A stretch of DNA of 64,000 bases, taken from the NCBI GenBank assembly GCA_900095095.1, contig FMBT01000384.1, forward strand, positions 62,001-126,000. Reading direction: 5' to 3'. The stretch is from Fragilariopsis cylindrus CCMP1102 (Eukaryota; Bacillariophyta; Bacillariophyceae; Bacillariales; Bacillariaceae). The position numbers and the translations under genes were made by a program. This document shows, one piece after another, positions 31,952 to 43,289 of the stretch (its first letter is position 1; the number at the start of each line of letters is the position of its first letter). The notes beneath the pieces were generated by a model. That model worked only from the letters and a program-made list of their open reading frames with translations, searched no databases and was not told the DNA's origin.

Positions 31952-34900
31952 GGACGACGAACACGAGCAGCATAAGCACAGTGTCTTATGAAACATTATT
32001 TCTTTTAGCTGCAGGTGTTATTCAACAGATTCAATATGAATTTAATAATCACAATGACAATAACGATGACAACGATGACAACGATGACAACACTGACAGT
32101 GACAAAGACTACAACGACAATGACACTGACGACAATGACAACGACATTGACAATGACACTGACAACACTGACAACAAAGACATTAACCAATATATAACTA
32201 TTGCAATTGCAATACCAGAAGGGCCACTATTACCACTGGCTGTAGTAGTGGTACATGCCTTAAATTATATTGGACTACTTTGGACTTTGACAAATTTGAC
32301 AACAAAATCAAAATCAAAAGCAAACAATAGCAGCAATAGCAATAATAACGGACGCGATTCTGTGTATGTGGTATTAGTATTACTAGATCCAGAAGAAGGG
32401 ATGGAACGATTACAACATATTTTGAATGAAACGAATCCTACATTTATTTTAACAACAGGTCCAGGTAATAAAGATTGCGACAAGTTACAGGACTTGATCG
32501 ACGATAACAATCAACAACAACAACAGAGCAGCAGTAGCAGTAGCAATAGCAGTAGCAATAGTACAAATACAAATACAAATACAAGATTGTTGGATCTGGT
32601 GCATTTAGTAACAACTGCAAGAAAAAAATTACTGTCATTGACCACCACTTTGGAAGATTTAGTACCATTATCGGACGAAGATTTGTCATTATCATCGTTG
32701 AATTTGGATTTGAATAGTATTAGTAACAGCAGTAAAAGAACAAAGAAAGAACATATTAAGCAGAAACCATTATTTTATAGTAAACTCATGATTGATGCAG
32801 TAGCAGCAGCAACCGCAACAGCTACCAATAGTAGTAGTAGTAGTAGTATCCAACAACGAATACTATCCCAATTAACGACTCAACTTCGAATAATATCCGA
32901 GAATAAGAATAAAGAAAATCAATTAGTATCATCATCGACGTCAACATCAACTTCATCGTATCATAACACTAGTAGAATATCACATATTGTATATACATCT
33001 GGTTCCTCTGGTTATCCAAAGGGTTGTATGTCATCTACCAAATCCTTATTACAGTATATTCAAGCTAAGAATAGTGCACATGATATAACTACCGAATCCA
33101 CAGTTTTATTAGCATCCTCCTTGACATTTGATCCATGTTTTTCTGATATTCTAGCAACATTTGAAACATTAGGGAATGCAACATTAGCTCTTGTACCACG
33201 TTCTACACTAATGTCTAATTTGACGAATACATTACAACAATTACAAATAACACACGTTCTATGTACACCAACATTATGGAGTTTAGTTAGTCCTTTACCA
33301 TCAATGATAAATATAAAAAAAGAATTTCCATATTTACAACGTATTGTGTTAGGTGGTGAACCAATACCCAAAAGTATCATAAACATATGGGCACGTAAAC
33401 GACCTAGTAGTTCTCGTTCGTCATGTCCTTCTAGTAGTAGATATGACGACGATAGTAACGAAAAAAACGACAACAGAGAAGAAAACAATAATCAAAACGA
33501 TAACAATGCTACTAGTACAGATGACGACGACGGTTCAAGTGGTAGTTGTCGATTATTAGCAACCTATGGTGTCACAGAAGCCTGTGTCTATCAAACTTGT
33601 GGTGAAGTATTTCAAAATGACAATATAAATAGAAATTCCGGCCAATATGTTGGATATCCATTCCAAGGAACAAAGATACGTATATGTCAAGAAGATAGAC
33701 AAGATGCACTTATTGATGTTGTTAATACAGCAGTAGATGAAACTAATAGTGGGAATAGGAATATTGGTGAAATTATATTATACGGGAATCAAGTGGATAG
33801 ACATACAGGATATCTTTATCGGATAGATTTAAAGAATAAATTTGTAACAGAAGAAATAGAAGAAGAAGTTGTCGACGGTAAGGAGGAGGAGAAGGAAGAG
33901 GATGGAGTGACGGCTGTAGTAGTAAGAAAGAAAGTACATTATTATAGAACAGGTGATCGTGGTTTTATAGATAGTAATGGTAGTCTGACAATTATAGGTC
34001 GTATTATTGGTGAAGAAGGGATGATTAAAATGAATGGTATCCGTATTGAACTTGATGAAATTGAAGCCACCATAATTGGTAATAATAACGATGACGATGA
34101 CTACTGTCCCGTCATTTTAGATTGTCTTACCAGAGTTATTAAAATAAAAGAATCACAATATATTCATGCCTATTGTGTATTGAGTGATATAGTATGGAAG
34201 GAACTGGGATTCGGACTTAATAAACTTCAACTGTCATCATCAAATTCAAATGCAGGAATTATTTTAAATGGTGGAACACCATTATGGACATTCCTTCGAA
34301 TCAAATGTTCGAGACGATTAAAGAATGCTAGTATTCCATCAATATTTGTTGGTATACGTCAATTACCATTGTCACGAACAGGGAAACGCAGTCGAAATGG
34401 ATTACCAGATCTAAAATCATGTGATATATTGAATAGTAATAATAATAGTAACATGCTGTTAAAAGATTATGGATATAATGGTAATATTGTATCTAAAATT
34501 CTGATACAATATTTGAATTTACAACGTTGTCAACAACAAATGGTAACAACATCAATCTCATTTGCAATGTTAGGTGGTGATTCCTTATCAGCAACAGTTA
34601 TTTGTCGTACAATATATGCACATTTCAAGGAGATTCCTAATTCACGATGGATTGGTGGCGGGTATGGACAATTACCAGAACCATTTAATACCACAAGTCT
34701 TTTACGTGTACGTAATCTGGGTGAGTATGTTGATTTATTAGACAAATGTGGTATCAAACCAAAACCAACAACATCATCATCATTAGCTTCATCATCGTTA
34801 TTATTGACGACATCTATAACAACAAATAATAATGATGATCCTTTATCATTATCATCAACAACAAAGTCATCAACAGACACCGCCATCGTTTCAACCGCAG

Positions 34901-35929
34901 AAGATGACAATGACAATGATAATACGGAACAGGCTTTGTTATATGATGCATTACTACAAGCAACAACGTTAGGTCAATCTACCATAGCAGCTGCTATTTT
35001 ATTAAACCTGAATGCAGATCCAAATTATAGAATTCATAATGGTAGAATTGGTAAAACTTCCAAAAAAATTGAACAAAGAGCAATATTCAAATCTACTCCA
35101 TTACATTTAGCTTGTTTCAAAGGAGATGCCGATCTTGTGAAGCTTCTATTACGTCACAGTGCCAATTATCGTTCACCAAATACAAGTAAGTTTCTTTGTG
35201 AAGTACCACGAACAACACATACGCACTGTTAATAAATCCTCCTCGTCTTATATATATATATATCCTTTCTTTCGCCATATTCCTTCTTTCTTTTTTCACC
35301 AAGACGGATTATTTCCAATCCATTTAGCAGCTGGTGGTCTCGATGGAATTGAAGGTACAGCCGCAGAGGACCAACGTCGGTTGGAATGTGTAAAATCACT
35401 ACTAAATACTGGTTGTCCATTGTTGATGAAAGATGCTAACAAACAGACCATATTGCATTCTGCAGCTCGGGCTGGTCACATCGCCATAATTGATTACGTC
35501 ATCAATGAATGTCGTCTATCCAGTTACGTTGGTGGTGGTGGTGGTGGTGGTGGTGGTGGTGGAAATAATAATCAGACGCCGTATAGAGGAGCAATCGATG
35601 GTCCGCCACCGCCATCACATTTCATCAACTTTTATGATCGTTGGTTCCGATCTGCAGTACATTGGGCGACACTAAATGGAAGAGTACTAGCTCTGAAATT
35701 GTTATTGGATCACGGATGTAATCCAGCCCCTGGAAAACGAAAGACTAACAAATATACCAGTTTAGTTACTGAAACACCGTTGGAGATATGTAAACGTTTG
35801 TATGGAGGTACGGATAAAGGAAATGAAATGGAAGCGATGTTAATGGCAGCGATTCTAGTTCATTCGAATGAAAAATCTTCATTCAAAGTAAAGAATCTAA
35901 ATTTAAAAATAAATAATAATATGAATTGA
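31630..35929 (+). CDS. NRPS-like adenylation domain - carrier domain - ankyrin repeat protein
   Basis: Exons 31630-35185 and 35304-35929 flank a 118-bp GT-AG intron in phase 1 within the ankyrin region; 1393 residues in all. An alternative start, MTTSPS, is at 31672. The adenylation domain spans about residues 185-925: core A3 IVYTSGSSGYPKGC (about 452-465), A5 LLATYGVTEACVYQTC (about 640), A7 YYRTGDRGFID (about 770), A8 GRIIGEEGMIKMNGIRIELD and A10 PLSRTGKRSRNGLPD (about 912). A carrier domain follows with the phosphopantetheine serine in FAMLGGDSLSATVI (about 980). Ankyrin repeats run from about 1105: STPLHLACFKGDADLVKLLL, GLFPIHLAAGG, KQTILHSAARAGHIAIIDYV, SAVHWATLNGRVLALKLLLD. Such A-T pairs activate an acyl or amino acid substrate and load it as a thioester. 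No condensation, reductase or thioesterase domain is present. Long acidic D/N tracts (residues ~75-185) and Asn/Ser inserts interrupt the fold. Confidence 0.9.
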
Positions 35930-36353
35930 ACTTGCTTTACTTATTGCATCTACACTATAACGGTATTTGATTTGATAGCTACCGTAGCCTTGTTTTCGTC
36001 ATATCGTAGTTTCAGCTATAGTTGATTCAACGAATGAATACTCATCACAGGCCAAAGAACGACGTAATCTTTTTTGATCAGAAGGGAGTATAAAAATTAA
36101 AATCATATGTGCCCTTTCTGATGCAGTATTTATGCTGGTTATGATCGAAACCCGCAAAGAAAAGTGAAAGCAAGAATGTGAGCGCGTCTTTTCTTAGCTT
36201 TTTTCTGTGCAGTGTGTGATCGTGTTAACAATCGTGCCAATTTGTTCTTTAGAAAAGTTCGATGATACTACCTTCATTCATTTATTCAGTTTCAATTCGA
36301 TTCCTAACATTCATGCTTACAAAATTAAATTTTGAAAATCAAAACAATTAACC
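35930..36353. other. Intergenic, promoter side of the DUF6824 gene
   Basis: AT-rich, with nothing recognisable. Confidence 0.4.
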
Positions 36354-36979
36354 ATGTCTTCAAAAAATACTAATAACAACAATAATAAGAATGATCAAGA
36401 GCGAGAACTTCCGCATGATTTCGACCCCTCATCGTATGCTGTAATTATTGGACGCGGGAAAAAGATCAGAGAAACGGTTGGCAATCAAAGACTGCGTGTT
36501 ATTGCTAGTTCGTTTTTACCAGAATATTCAACAGCAAAAGAAAACAAAGCTACTAAAACACGATTGGTGGACAAAGTAATGGCTCTTATTAGAACAGCAT
36601 GTCAAGAAGGCGATTGTAACTGTGGTGGAAAACGTTGTCGACGAATTGCATTTGTCCGTCAAACTAAGAACGGGCAATGGTTTGAGGTTAGTAACAACGT
36701 AGCACGTGAAAAGTCGGATATATTTTTCGTGACTTACTTGCAAGCAATTATTTATCTAGCAGTAAAAGTAAAACAGCAAAAAAGATTCAACGGCAGCATC
36801 AGGATCAACAGCAACAGCAACAGCAACATCAACGTTTGCGTGAACAGGAAATGCAGCAAAAGACACAATATCAAATATCCCGTAATATTATGATTGATCT
36901 GGATGAGCTCGACTACTTACTATGTTCGCCATTGATTGAATGCGATATGATATCCATTGGAGATGATTTCACTATCTAA
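36354..36979 (+). CDS. DUF6824 domain protein, apparent frameshift
   Basis: ATG 36354. The domain runs about residues 20-128: DFDPSSYAVIIGRGKKIRET, VGNQRLRVIASSFLPEYSTA, KTRLVDKVMALIRT and GQWFEVSNNVAREKSD. This domain is frequent in diatom regulatory-looking proteins; its role is unknown. It has an unusual insert of four cysteines (EGDCNCGGKRCRR). The initial frame ends at 36893 after a tail unlike the family, whereas one frame over, from about 36725, the expected FRDLLASNYL, a polyglutamine stretch and an acidic end (MIDLDELDYLLCSPLIECDM, then FTI) continue to a stop at 36977-36979. The shift lies in the TTTTT run near 36722-36727, so a homopolymer error or a recent mutation is likely. Confidence 0.78.
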
Positions 36980-37211
36980 GCACTACTGCTGATACTACTA
37001 CATAATAGCTACATCTAATAGAGTAACTTGTATATTTAAAATGATAGAGAAGCTTTATTGACGTTAATGTCGTCATCGTAGATATTATCGTCATTAAGAT
37101 TTTGCTCTACTACTGTCGTTGTCGATGAACTATTCAATGATCGATCTGAGACCATTAGTACTTACATCGTTGTGCCCTTCATCTTTTTTGATTGCAAGCC
37201 CCACCATCAAA

Positions 37212-37919
37212 TCAAGAACAACGCCTTGTCGGTATCACCAACATTGAGTCACTCTCTCCCCGCCTAAAATCACGATGTTGTTGTTTCCATCTCCTATCCG
37301 CTATTACCAACCTTGAATCACTTATTTCTCGCCTTATAAGATCACTTACATTACTATTATTATTATTGCCATTGTCATTGTCATTGTTATTGTTGTTATC
37401 ATTGTCATTGACATTGTCATTGTCATTGTTATCATTATGAGTATCATGGATGGCATCCCATCGATTATCTTCCGTTTGACGAAATACATGTGGACGTGCT
37501 TCTGCAAAAACAAGAGCATTGTCAGTCAGAATATCAACAAAAAGAAGCCGATGAGGACGATGATACAAACTTATTGAAGCACGACAGGTACCAATATCAG
37601 CATTAGGAGCAGTGATGGTAGCAGCAATAAGTTTCTCCTTTGCATTCACACTGGTAGAGATTACATCATCGTCTGATGATACAGGTAGAGGACAAATAAT
37701 GTCTACAACTTCATTGATATCGTTCCATTCTGCCGATAACAATTTATCAAGAAGTAACTTTTGCATGAAAGAATCCATATTGATTTGATATATAGTACCG
37801 GTGATAAGAAATTCAATCAAAAGGTGCTTTGTATCTGCGATACTACTAGTAGCAAAATGAAGTATTGCGAGTTCGTGATCACCCGAATACGTTACTTGTG
37901 TGTTGTGGATCAGTAACAT
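37212..37919 (-). CDS. Hypothetical protein with Asn/Asp tract and C-terminal repeat
   Basis: The start is taken at ATG 37917-37919; the frame is open further upstream, but there it reads a CA/TG microsatellite (HTNTHKHTNTHI). The first ~135 residues look like a globular domain (HELAILHFATSSIADTKHLL, SFMQKLLLDKLLSAEWNDIN, ISLYHRPHRLLFVDILTDNA) that I do not recognise. An Asn/Asp tract follows. The C terminus holds two 16-residue repeats (IRREISDSRLVIADRR and FRRGESDSMLVIPTRR), produced by a local duplication of about 60 bp. Confidence 0.6.
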   Translation of the reverse strand: MLLIHNTQVTYSGDHELAILHFATSSIADTKHLLIEFLITGTIYQINMDSFMQKLLLDKLLSAEWNDINEVVDIICPLPVSSDDDVISTSVNAKEKLIAATITAPNADIGTCRASISLYHRPHRLLFVDILTDNALVFAEARPHVFRQTEDNRWDAIHDTHNDNNDNDNVNDNDNNNNNDNDNGNNNNSNVSDLIRREISDSRLVIADRRWKQQHRDFRRGESDSMLVIPTRRCS

Positions 37920-38802
37920 GATTTTTATCTTATATTTTATTGTCGTGTATGTGCGTGTGTGTGTTTGTATGTGTGTGTTTGTGTGTTTGTGTGTATTTGT
38001 GTGATGTGATGTGATAGTAGATGGGTTTTTTAATCTGATGTGAGTGACGATGAGAAATGCATGCACGAACAGAGAAATGCTCGATCAAATACGAATACAT
38101 TGCTTGTATAGTCTTGTTCTTTACGAATACACCTGTGTTCTTTTCCGTATGCAATCGTTCTTCATAATGTGTGATACAGCAGCAACACTTCTCACTTCAG
38201 TGTTACACTTCTCATTTCAGTGTTCTCATTCCCATTATCATAATGATGTGATAATTTTCTATTTCAATTCTTAAGTGCACATAAAAATGATAAAAATTGG
38301 GATTAGAAAAGGGGTTATTCATTTCATAGTAAAAAAATAAGAAAAGGGGAGCCAAAAATCAAGCCAGTCGTGAACTGAGTTTATTTGATTCGACTCAATC
38401 GACTAAAATAATCGTTGTACTGGCTGGCGGACTCTTCATTAAGAAGTCGTTACTGTATCTCATTTTTTGCTTTCTCTCTTTCTATATTAAATAAATGAGA
38501 GCGTAACGAGTCAAATTCACTCATTTTTTCATTCGCGCGCGTAAAAATAACAATTCGTTTATAGTCGTTGTGTGTCAGTTTATAAATTAAAGTTCATATC
38601 TTTTCTTTCCTATCGCTGTTTTTCGAAATTTCGAAAATGTTAGCACTGTGTATACTACAGTGAAAGGTATCATTCCTAAAACACTCCCGCACTTTATACC
38701 GTATTGTTCTCATAATCTAAATTTCTTTCACATCGAAAAAGAACAACTCAACAAACACTTCTTATATTCACCTTCTCTCCAAAACAAATCAATACTACCA
38801 CC
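37920..38802. other. Intergenic region between divergent genes
   Basis: Starts with a TG microsatellite (37945-38010), then a copy of the CACTTCTCATTTCAGTGTTC motif (38183-38240, also at about 4.72 kb and 23.66 kb), then the promoter of the plastid-protein gene. No gene seen. Confidence 0.55.
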
Positions 38803-39954
38803 ATGAAGATTACTAATCAACTATTCGCTCTTTTCATCACCCAACAGGTACTATCCGTTTCGGCTTTCGCTCCTAAGAATGTTGCATTCAAGAACACAGC
38901 TTTGAACTACCAAAGAAACGAAGGTGAAAAATTTCAACAAGAGAAACTTGTCAATCATGACCTCAAGGATTTGCAAAAGGTTGCGAAAGGTTTTGCTCCC
39001 AACAAGAAGAAGAACACTGCCCAACCGCTTGCACAAAAACAACAACAACAACAACAACAAGAACAACCTAAGCCAGAGGTCGGTGGATCGAAGAAATTTG
39101 ATTTATCAGCGGCGAAGAAAGCACGTGTTGTCCGTCATACAGGAGCTGTCCGTGGTGCATTCAAATCATTGGCTGGTACACAATCTGTCAAGAGTATCCA
39201 GGGAGGTAAATGTTTAAAGACATGGAACATCAGCAATGACAGCGTCGATCGTGTTTCTGTGATGATCAACAACGAAGGTGTTCCATTATCGGCGAATGTT
39301 GAGGTATGGCAGGGACCCAACTCGACACCAATGAGACTTCAAATTGCCTCTGATGATGGTAACACATATCCATTTTCGGCTGTATTAGAAACACCCAACA
39401 AGCACAATTCTATTGCCGTTCGTAATATGTCTCCGATGGAATTCCCTATTGGTGCCTGTGTCGTGGCGGACGTCGAGGATGTAAAGGCCGGTGGTAATAA
39501 ACAAGCTGGACAGGGTGCAGTCGTACAAGCATTAGCTGATCTTGGTGAACCATACAAGGTAGATGGTGACAATGGTATGGAATCATTCCAATTTGAAAAT
39601 ACCGTCGAATCGATCCAGATCCTACTACAAACTGATGGCCGTCCATTACATGCACGTGTGGAACTCGTTCAAGGTACAAATGATAACAAACAGGTTGTTG
39701 ATATCTTTTCAGAGAATGGATTAGATCAACCATTCTTTGCTGTGATTGATACACCAGCCATGTTTGACATGAGTGCTGGTGCTACCGTCCGTATCGTGAA
39801 TACTGCACCATCCACAGTCTTCCCTTTATCTGCAATCGTGGAACCGTACATGGTATCTGATTCGTACGTACAACCCGTCAAACCAAAAACGAAAGTTGAC
39901 ATTTCTAATGATCTATTCTTTTTGAGCACTGATGATGATGTCGAACAAATCTAA
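38803..39954 (+). CDS. Plastid-targeted diatom protein with two repeated beta domains
   Basis: A 383-residue, intronless protein. A signal peptide (MKITNQLFALFITQQVLSVS) ends in VSAFAP, the diatom plastid cleavage motif (residues 18-23), followed by a transit-like region and a polyglutamine stretch (about 80-87). Two similar domains follow: about residues 127-228 (SVKSIQGGKCLKTWNISNDS, VPLSANVEVWQGPNSTPMRL, PFSAVLETPNKHNSIAVRNM) and about 248-350 (ESFQFENTVESIQILLQTDG, RPLHARVELVQGTNDNKQVV, PFFAVIDTPAMF). I know this repeat as a diatom-typical plastid family without assigned function. Transport would be through the four plastid membranes. Its less biased, more C-ending codons than neighbours suggest high expression. 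Confidence 0.85.
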   Translation: MKITNQLFALFITQQVLSVSAFAPKNVAFKNTALNYQRNEGEKFQQEKLVNHDLKDLQKVAKGFAPNKKKNTAQPLAQKQQQQQQQEQPKPEVGGSKKFDLSAAKKARVVRHTGAVRGAFKSLAGTQSVKSIQGGKCLKTWNISNDSVDRVSVMINNEGVPLSANVEVWQGPNSTPMRLQIASDDGNTYPFSAVLETPNKHNSIAVRNMSPMEFPIGACVVADVEDVKAGGNKQAGQGAVVQALADLGEPYKVDGDNGMESFQFENTVESIQILLQTDGRPLHARVELVQGTNDNKQVVDIFSENGLDQPFFAVIDTPAMFDMSAGATVRIVNTAPSTVFPLSAIVEPYMVSDSYVQPVKPKTKVDISNDLFFLSTDDDVEQI

Positions 39955-40692
39955 TTCTTCCTAAAAATAACGAGAAAAGAATTGAGGTTGGGGAGGGTGG
40001 CACGTATAAACGCAGCAGGATTGATATATACATTCCAGCGCGGTCATATAATATAGTACGCAGATAACCTTCTCTATCAATTAATACATAATAATATACA
40101 CATTTTACAACGAAAAGCTATTCCCATAGAACATCATATTCCTAGTACAATATTTGTATATTGCCTTCTTTATGATATTTTGTACTGATTATACAAATAA
40201 CATGCCACCACAGATTAAGGTATGATATATTACTAGATTCTATTATACAACCATTAATTTCCTCCCCTCCTTCAAGAGACGAGATGCAACATGTAGGTAT
40301 TGTAAGAGACAGTTCAACACTCTTATCCAGTACCTAATTAGTGACATTCTACCGTGAGTAATCCAAGTAATGGAGAGTTGAAAAATTGGGTACAGCCAAC
40401 TCAAATTGTAATGCATGTGTATTCATTCTAGTAGATGATGACAGATTTTTTGGTTGGTTCAGATATCTTGTTTATGTCACTAAGAAACTAATCATCTTCA
40501 ATGTACCTTAGAACTTTCGCAGCATAATCCCATACAGATAAAGATTACTTAATATTTTTAGATAACTAAGCAATCGTTATATTAGAACTGAACAACTATC
40601 ATATTATATGGGGGATCTATGATTAGATTCGTCAGATCTGCGGTGATGTTGTTCTTAGTATCATCTCCTTCCGCTAGTATCGTAAATGATCA
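39955..40692. other. Intergenic region
   Basis: AT-rich DNA after the plastid-protein gene; nothing recognisable beyond its 3' UTR. Confidence 0.4.
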
Positions 40693-41042
40693 ATGCCGGA
40701 ACCTACCGACGTGTTGAGTACGGATTCCGGTACAGCAGCCCGAAACAGTGCTGAAGAAGTAAATGGCAGATCTTCGTCCTTAAGCGATCAAAGCGAAATG
40801 GATTCGTGGCTTCTCGAGTTACTTCAGTATCTCCTATTACTGCCCCACTCCCACCAGCTAATAGTAGTACTTTCGATAGTAAGATCAAGTCCGGTGGTCG
40901 GGTTTCCTATTCACCCCTCCATGTTACTTTTGTAATGAGTGGTTGCACCACAAAACAAACTATTCTCGAAAAGCAGGGTGTCATCGTGCCTAACAACTGT
41001 CGTCCAACACATACACCAATTACAAATGATGCGCCACAATAA
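40693..41042 (+). CDS. Doubtful small gene or remnant, convergent with the methyltransferase
   Basis: From ATG 40693 the frame reads MPEPTDVLSTDSGTAARNSA and SSSLSDQSE; in the adjacent frame, from about 40797, composition stays coding-like (VASRVTSVSPITAPLPPANS, VSYSPLHVTFVMSGCTTKQT, KQGVIVPNNCRPTHTPITND) to a stop at 41040-41042. One frame change near 40795-40806 would unite them. It overlaps the last ~23 bp of the methyltransferase gene on the other strand. No family recognised. Confidence 0.3.
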
Positions 41043-42522
41043 CAACATTACGCGGCGTAATAGACCGATCACAAAGTTGCTGTAGTTCCACAGTATACCC
41101 ACTCTCTTCTAGAAATAATCCACAATCCATCGTAAGCCACAGTTCAAACGACCGTTGGAAGGCACGACGGATCAGTTCCTGACGTTCCACTAGCCGTTGA
41201 AGTGCTTCACCTTTCACGGCATACTCGTCGAGGTGGTGGTGGTTGTCGGCTAGCTGAGTAGTAGATGATTTCTTTGCGTTATTGAGCAGCGCTGCCGTAA
41301 AGGCAGGCAGTAGACTGCTTCGTTTTACTGAGTTTCGGCCTTTGGATGTGATGCAGTGGTGTACAAATAGAGGGAAATTGTCGTCGGCGAGTATGCGATA
41401 GGGTGCGGATGGGACGGCGAGGTGTTGTTCGGACGACGACTGACTGTGACTCACTTCCTGATCCTGATCTCTCCGCCATAACTCAAATGCCAACCGCCAG
41501 GCCTGTTCCTTCTCCCTCACGTTTGCCTCTTTGGCATTGGATGTAACAACCCCGTCAGCAACCGCCAAGAATAAATCCTCTCGATGGATCGAAAGGGACG
41601 TGCGGTCCTTCACAACCGTCGATAGCGGCTGGAACAACAACCCATCATTGTCATTATCGGCAGTATCATGCCTTCCAAAGTGCTTCTCGTAGCAGCAGGG
41701 TGCAATCACAACGTCCCTCACTCGATTCTGGACGGCTACTCGAAGAGCCGTACGGTGCAGTTCTCCACACGCATGCAGGGCCGTATACGTAAAATTCTCG
41801 CCTTGCAGTATCGATGGCAATGCATCGTTGAGTACATCGTGTTCGTAAAACATCACTCCATTGTTTGTGGGTATCGTGGTTTGTTTCTTGGTAAGTCGTT
41901 CCCCGGCGCGGCATAATTTCGAATCAATTTCTAGGCAGTGTACCGGCCGGCCACGACAGCCGCAGCCGCAGCTACTCTCGTTTGCATTACTGGAATGATG
42001 CATCCACCGTGCGAGATGGCCTTTACCCGAACACCAGTCGATAATTGGATACTGGTTGTTATTTCCCTTTGGTACAAGCTTTGTGAATGCTTCCACTTGT
42101 TCCCATTTACGTCCTGGTATTCCATTGGCTTCTCGTGGCTGTGTCCGTCCTGAGTAGGTTTTTCTTTCGTTTGCCTGTTGTGAGGTGTTGGGAGTAGGGA
42201 ACTCTTGTAGAACGTCTAGCATTGATTGAAAGGCTTCCGATTGCAATTGATAGGTGTTCCCATTTTCATCGTACGTGTCGTCGTTGTTGTCCGTAGCAAG
42301 GTCCGATAAGCAATCCGTCACCCAATCACGAAGTACTTCATTACTGGAATTTATATCACGAAATGTGGCATCGTCCAAATCTGCTGCTTTTTGGTGAAGT
42401 GGATGCTGCCAGGAAGGAGAGGACGAGGACGCAACAGCGAGGTAGAAGGGCTGGGGACGCCAAACGGATTCGAACACTGTTAGACCGTGATCGAGATGGG
42501 TCCAGGCGTCGATGAGCTGCAT
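41020..42522 (-). CDS. Methyltransferase (Methyltransf_32 type)
   Basis: About 500 residues, starting at ATG 42520-42522 (MQLIDAWTHLDHGLTVFESV). The SAM-binding signature is PIIDWCSGKGHLARWM (about residues 155-170), followed by VHCLEIDSKLCRAGE, then YTALHACGELHRTAL and VVIAPCCYEKHFG, the pattern of the METTL25/GSTCD/TRMT13-like group. The C-terminal half has FPLFVHHCITSKGR and helical segments ending RRAFQRSFELWLTMDCGLFL. The substrate is unknown; RNA is likely by relation to that group. The start lies directly in a TCTCTC..AATGCAG context that looks like a splice acceptor, so a further upstream exon is possible, but no clear donor was found. GC is visibly higher than in neighbouring genes. 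Confidence 0.85.
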   Translation of the reverse strand: MQLIDAWTHLDHGLTVFESVWRPQPFYLAVASSSSPSWQHPLHQKAADLDDATFRDINSSNEVLRDWVTDCLSDLATDNNDDTYDENGNTYQLQSEAFQSMLDVLQEFPTPNTSQQANERKTYSGRTQPREANGIPGRKWEQVEAFTKLVPKGNNNQYPIIDWCSGKGHLARWMHHSSNANESSCGCGCRGRPVHCLEIDSKLCRAGERLTKKQTTIPTNNGVMFYEHDVLNDALPSILQGENFTYTALHACGELHRTALRVAVQNRVRDVVIAPCCYEKHFGRHDTADNDNDGLLFQPLSTVVKDRTSLSIHREDLFLAVADGVVTSNAKEANVREKEQAWRLAFELWRRDQDQEVSHSQSSSEQHLAVPSAPYRILADDNFPLFVHHCITSKGRNSVKRSSLLPAFTAALLNNAKKSSTTQLADNHHHLDEYAVKGEALQRLVERQELIRRAFQRSFELWLTMDCGLFLEESGYTVELQQLCDRSITPRNVVIVAHHL

Positions 42523-42677
42523 TGAGAGAGAGAGAGAGTTCAATGGAATTATGAGGCTTCTTGTTGGTACATATTAGAGTACATAATATTATGTAAGTAA
42601 GTGGTAATTGTACTTCTATTTTGTGTCTCGTTGATCGTTTCAGGTATTTGAAATTTTTCGCTATTTTACAGCCCAGA

Positions 42678-42750
42678 GGGCCTTCCGTTATAGTTCCCTT
42701 GTTTTAACGCGCAAAACCTCGTGCTTTTTTTTAAAACTAACGGAAGGCCC
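42678..42750. mobile_element. MITE-like element with GGGCCTTCCGTTA terminal inverted repeats
   Basis: 73 bp. The left end GGGCCTTCCGTTA and right end TAACGGAAGGCCC are exact reverse complements over 13 bp. The interior is AT-rich with GCGC near the middle and has no frame. Related ends occur at 28741-28831 and, one-sided, at 46133-46144 (GGCCTTCTGTTA). No clear target-site duplication; ACAG occurs on both sides. Confidence 0.65.
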
Positions 42751-43099
42751 ACAGTACGATGCATCATATATTCGTGGTATGTATATACTTGAAGTACCTA
42801 GCTGTGTATGTCATCACTTTTGCTTCTGTACTTATTGTGTTACAGTTTTGATCGTGGTTTTAGAATGTGTGATACAAAACTCTTAATTATTGTAGAGTGG
42901 GTTCAATATCGTTTCAACAGCCCCCTCTTGTTTTTGTTTTCAACATACAGAAAAGTACTTTCCGAATGTTCAAAATTGTGGTGCAATTGTACCGAAAAAG
43001 ACTCATTACTTAAGTGCATTGAGTCACAAATACTTTTCTGTATACAGTTTTATATACACCCGCACTATATTATAGTATCATTATTCATTATTCGAAGCT

Positions 43100-43289
43100 A
43101 TTTCATCGCTTCGTCCCGAACATTGATACTTGACGATAACAATTGCATGCACTATTCCATGCATGAACTCAATACAATTACAATCAATCGTATATAATTT
43201 CATCGCTCGTCCCGAACATACAAGGTACTTGACTTCTACAATAAACGTATAATTGCACTATTCCATTTTAACTCAATACAATTACAATT
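43100..43289. repeat. Tandem duplication upstream of the TPR-like gene
   Basis: Units 43100-43191 and 43197-43289 share ATTTCATCGCT, CGTCCCGAACAT, ACTTGAC, TGCACTATTCCAT and AACTCAATACAATTACAAT. Confidence 0.9.

Noticed and set aside
42450-42490. tRNA-like GGATTCGAAC box
   Set aside because: It is within the methyltransferase coding sequence and has no acceptor stem around it.
42808-43197. 129-codon frame upstream of the TPR-like gene
   Set aside because: It crosses an inverted repeat and a tandem duplication and shows no family signature.
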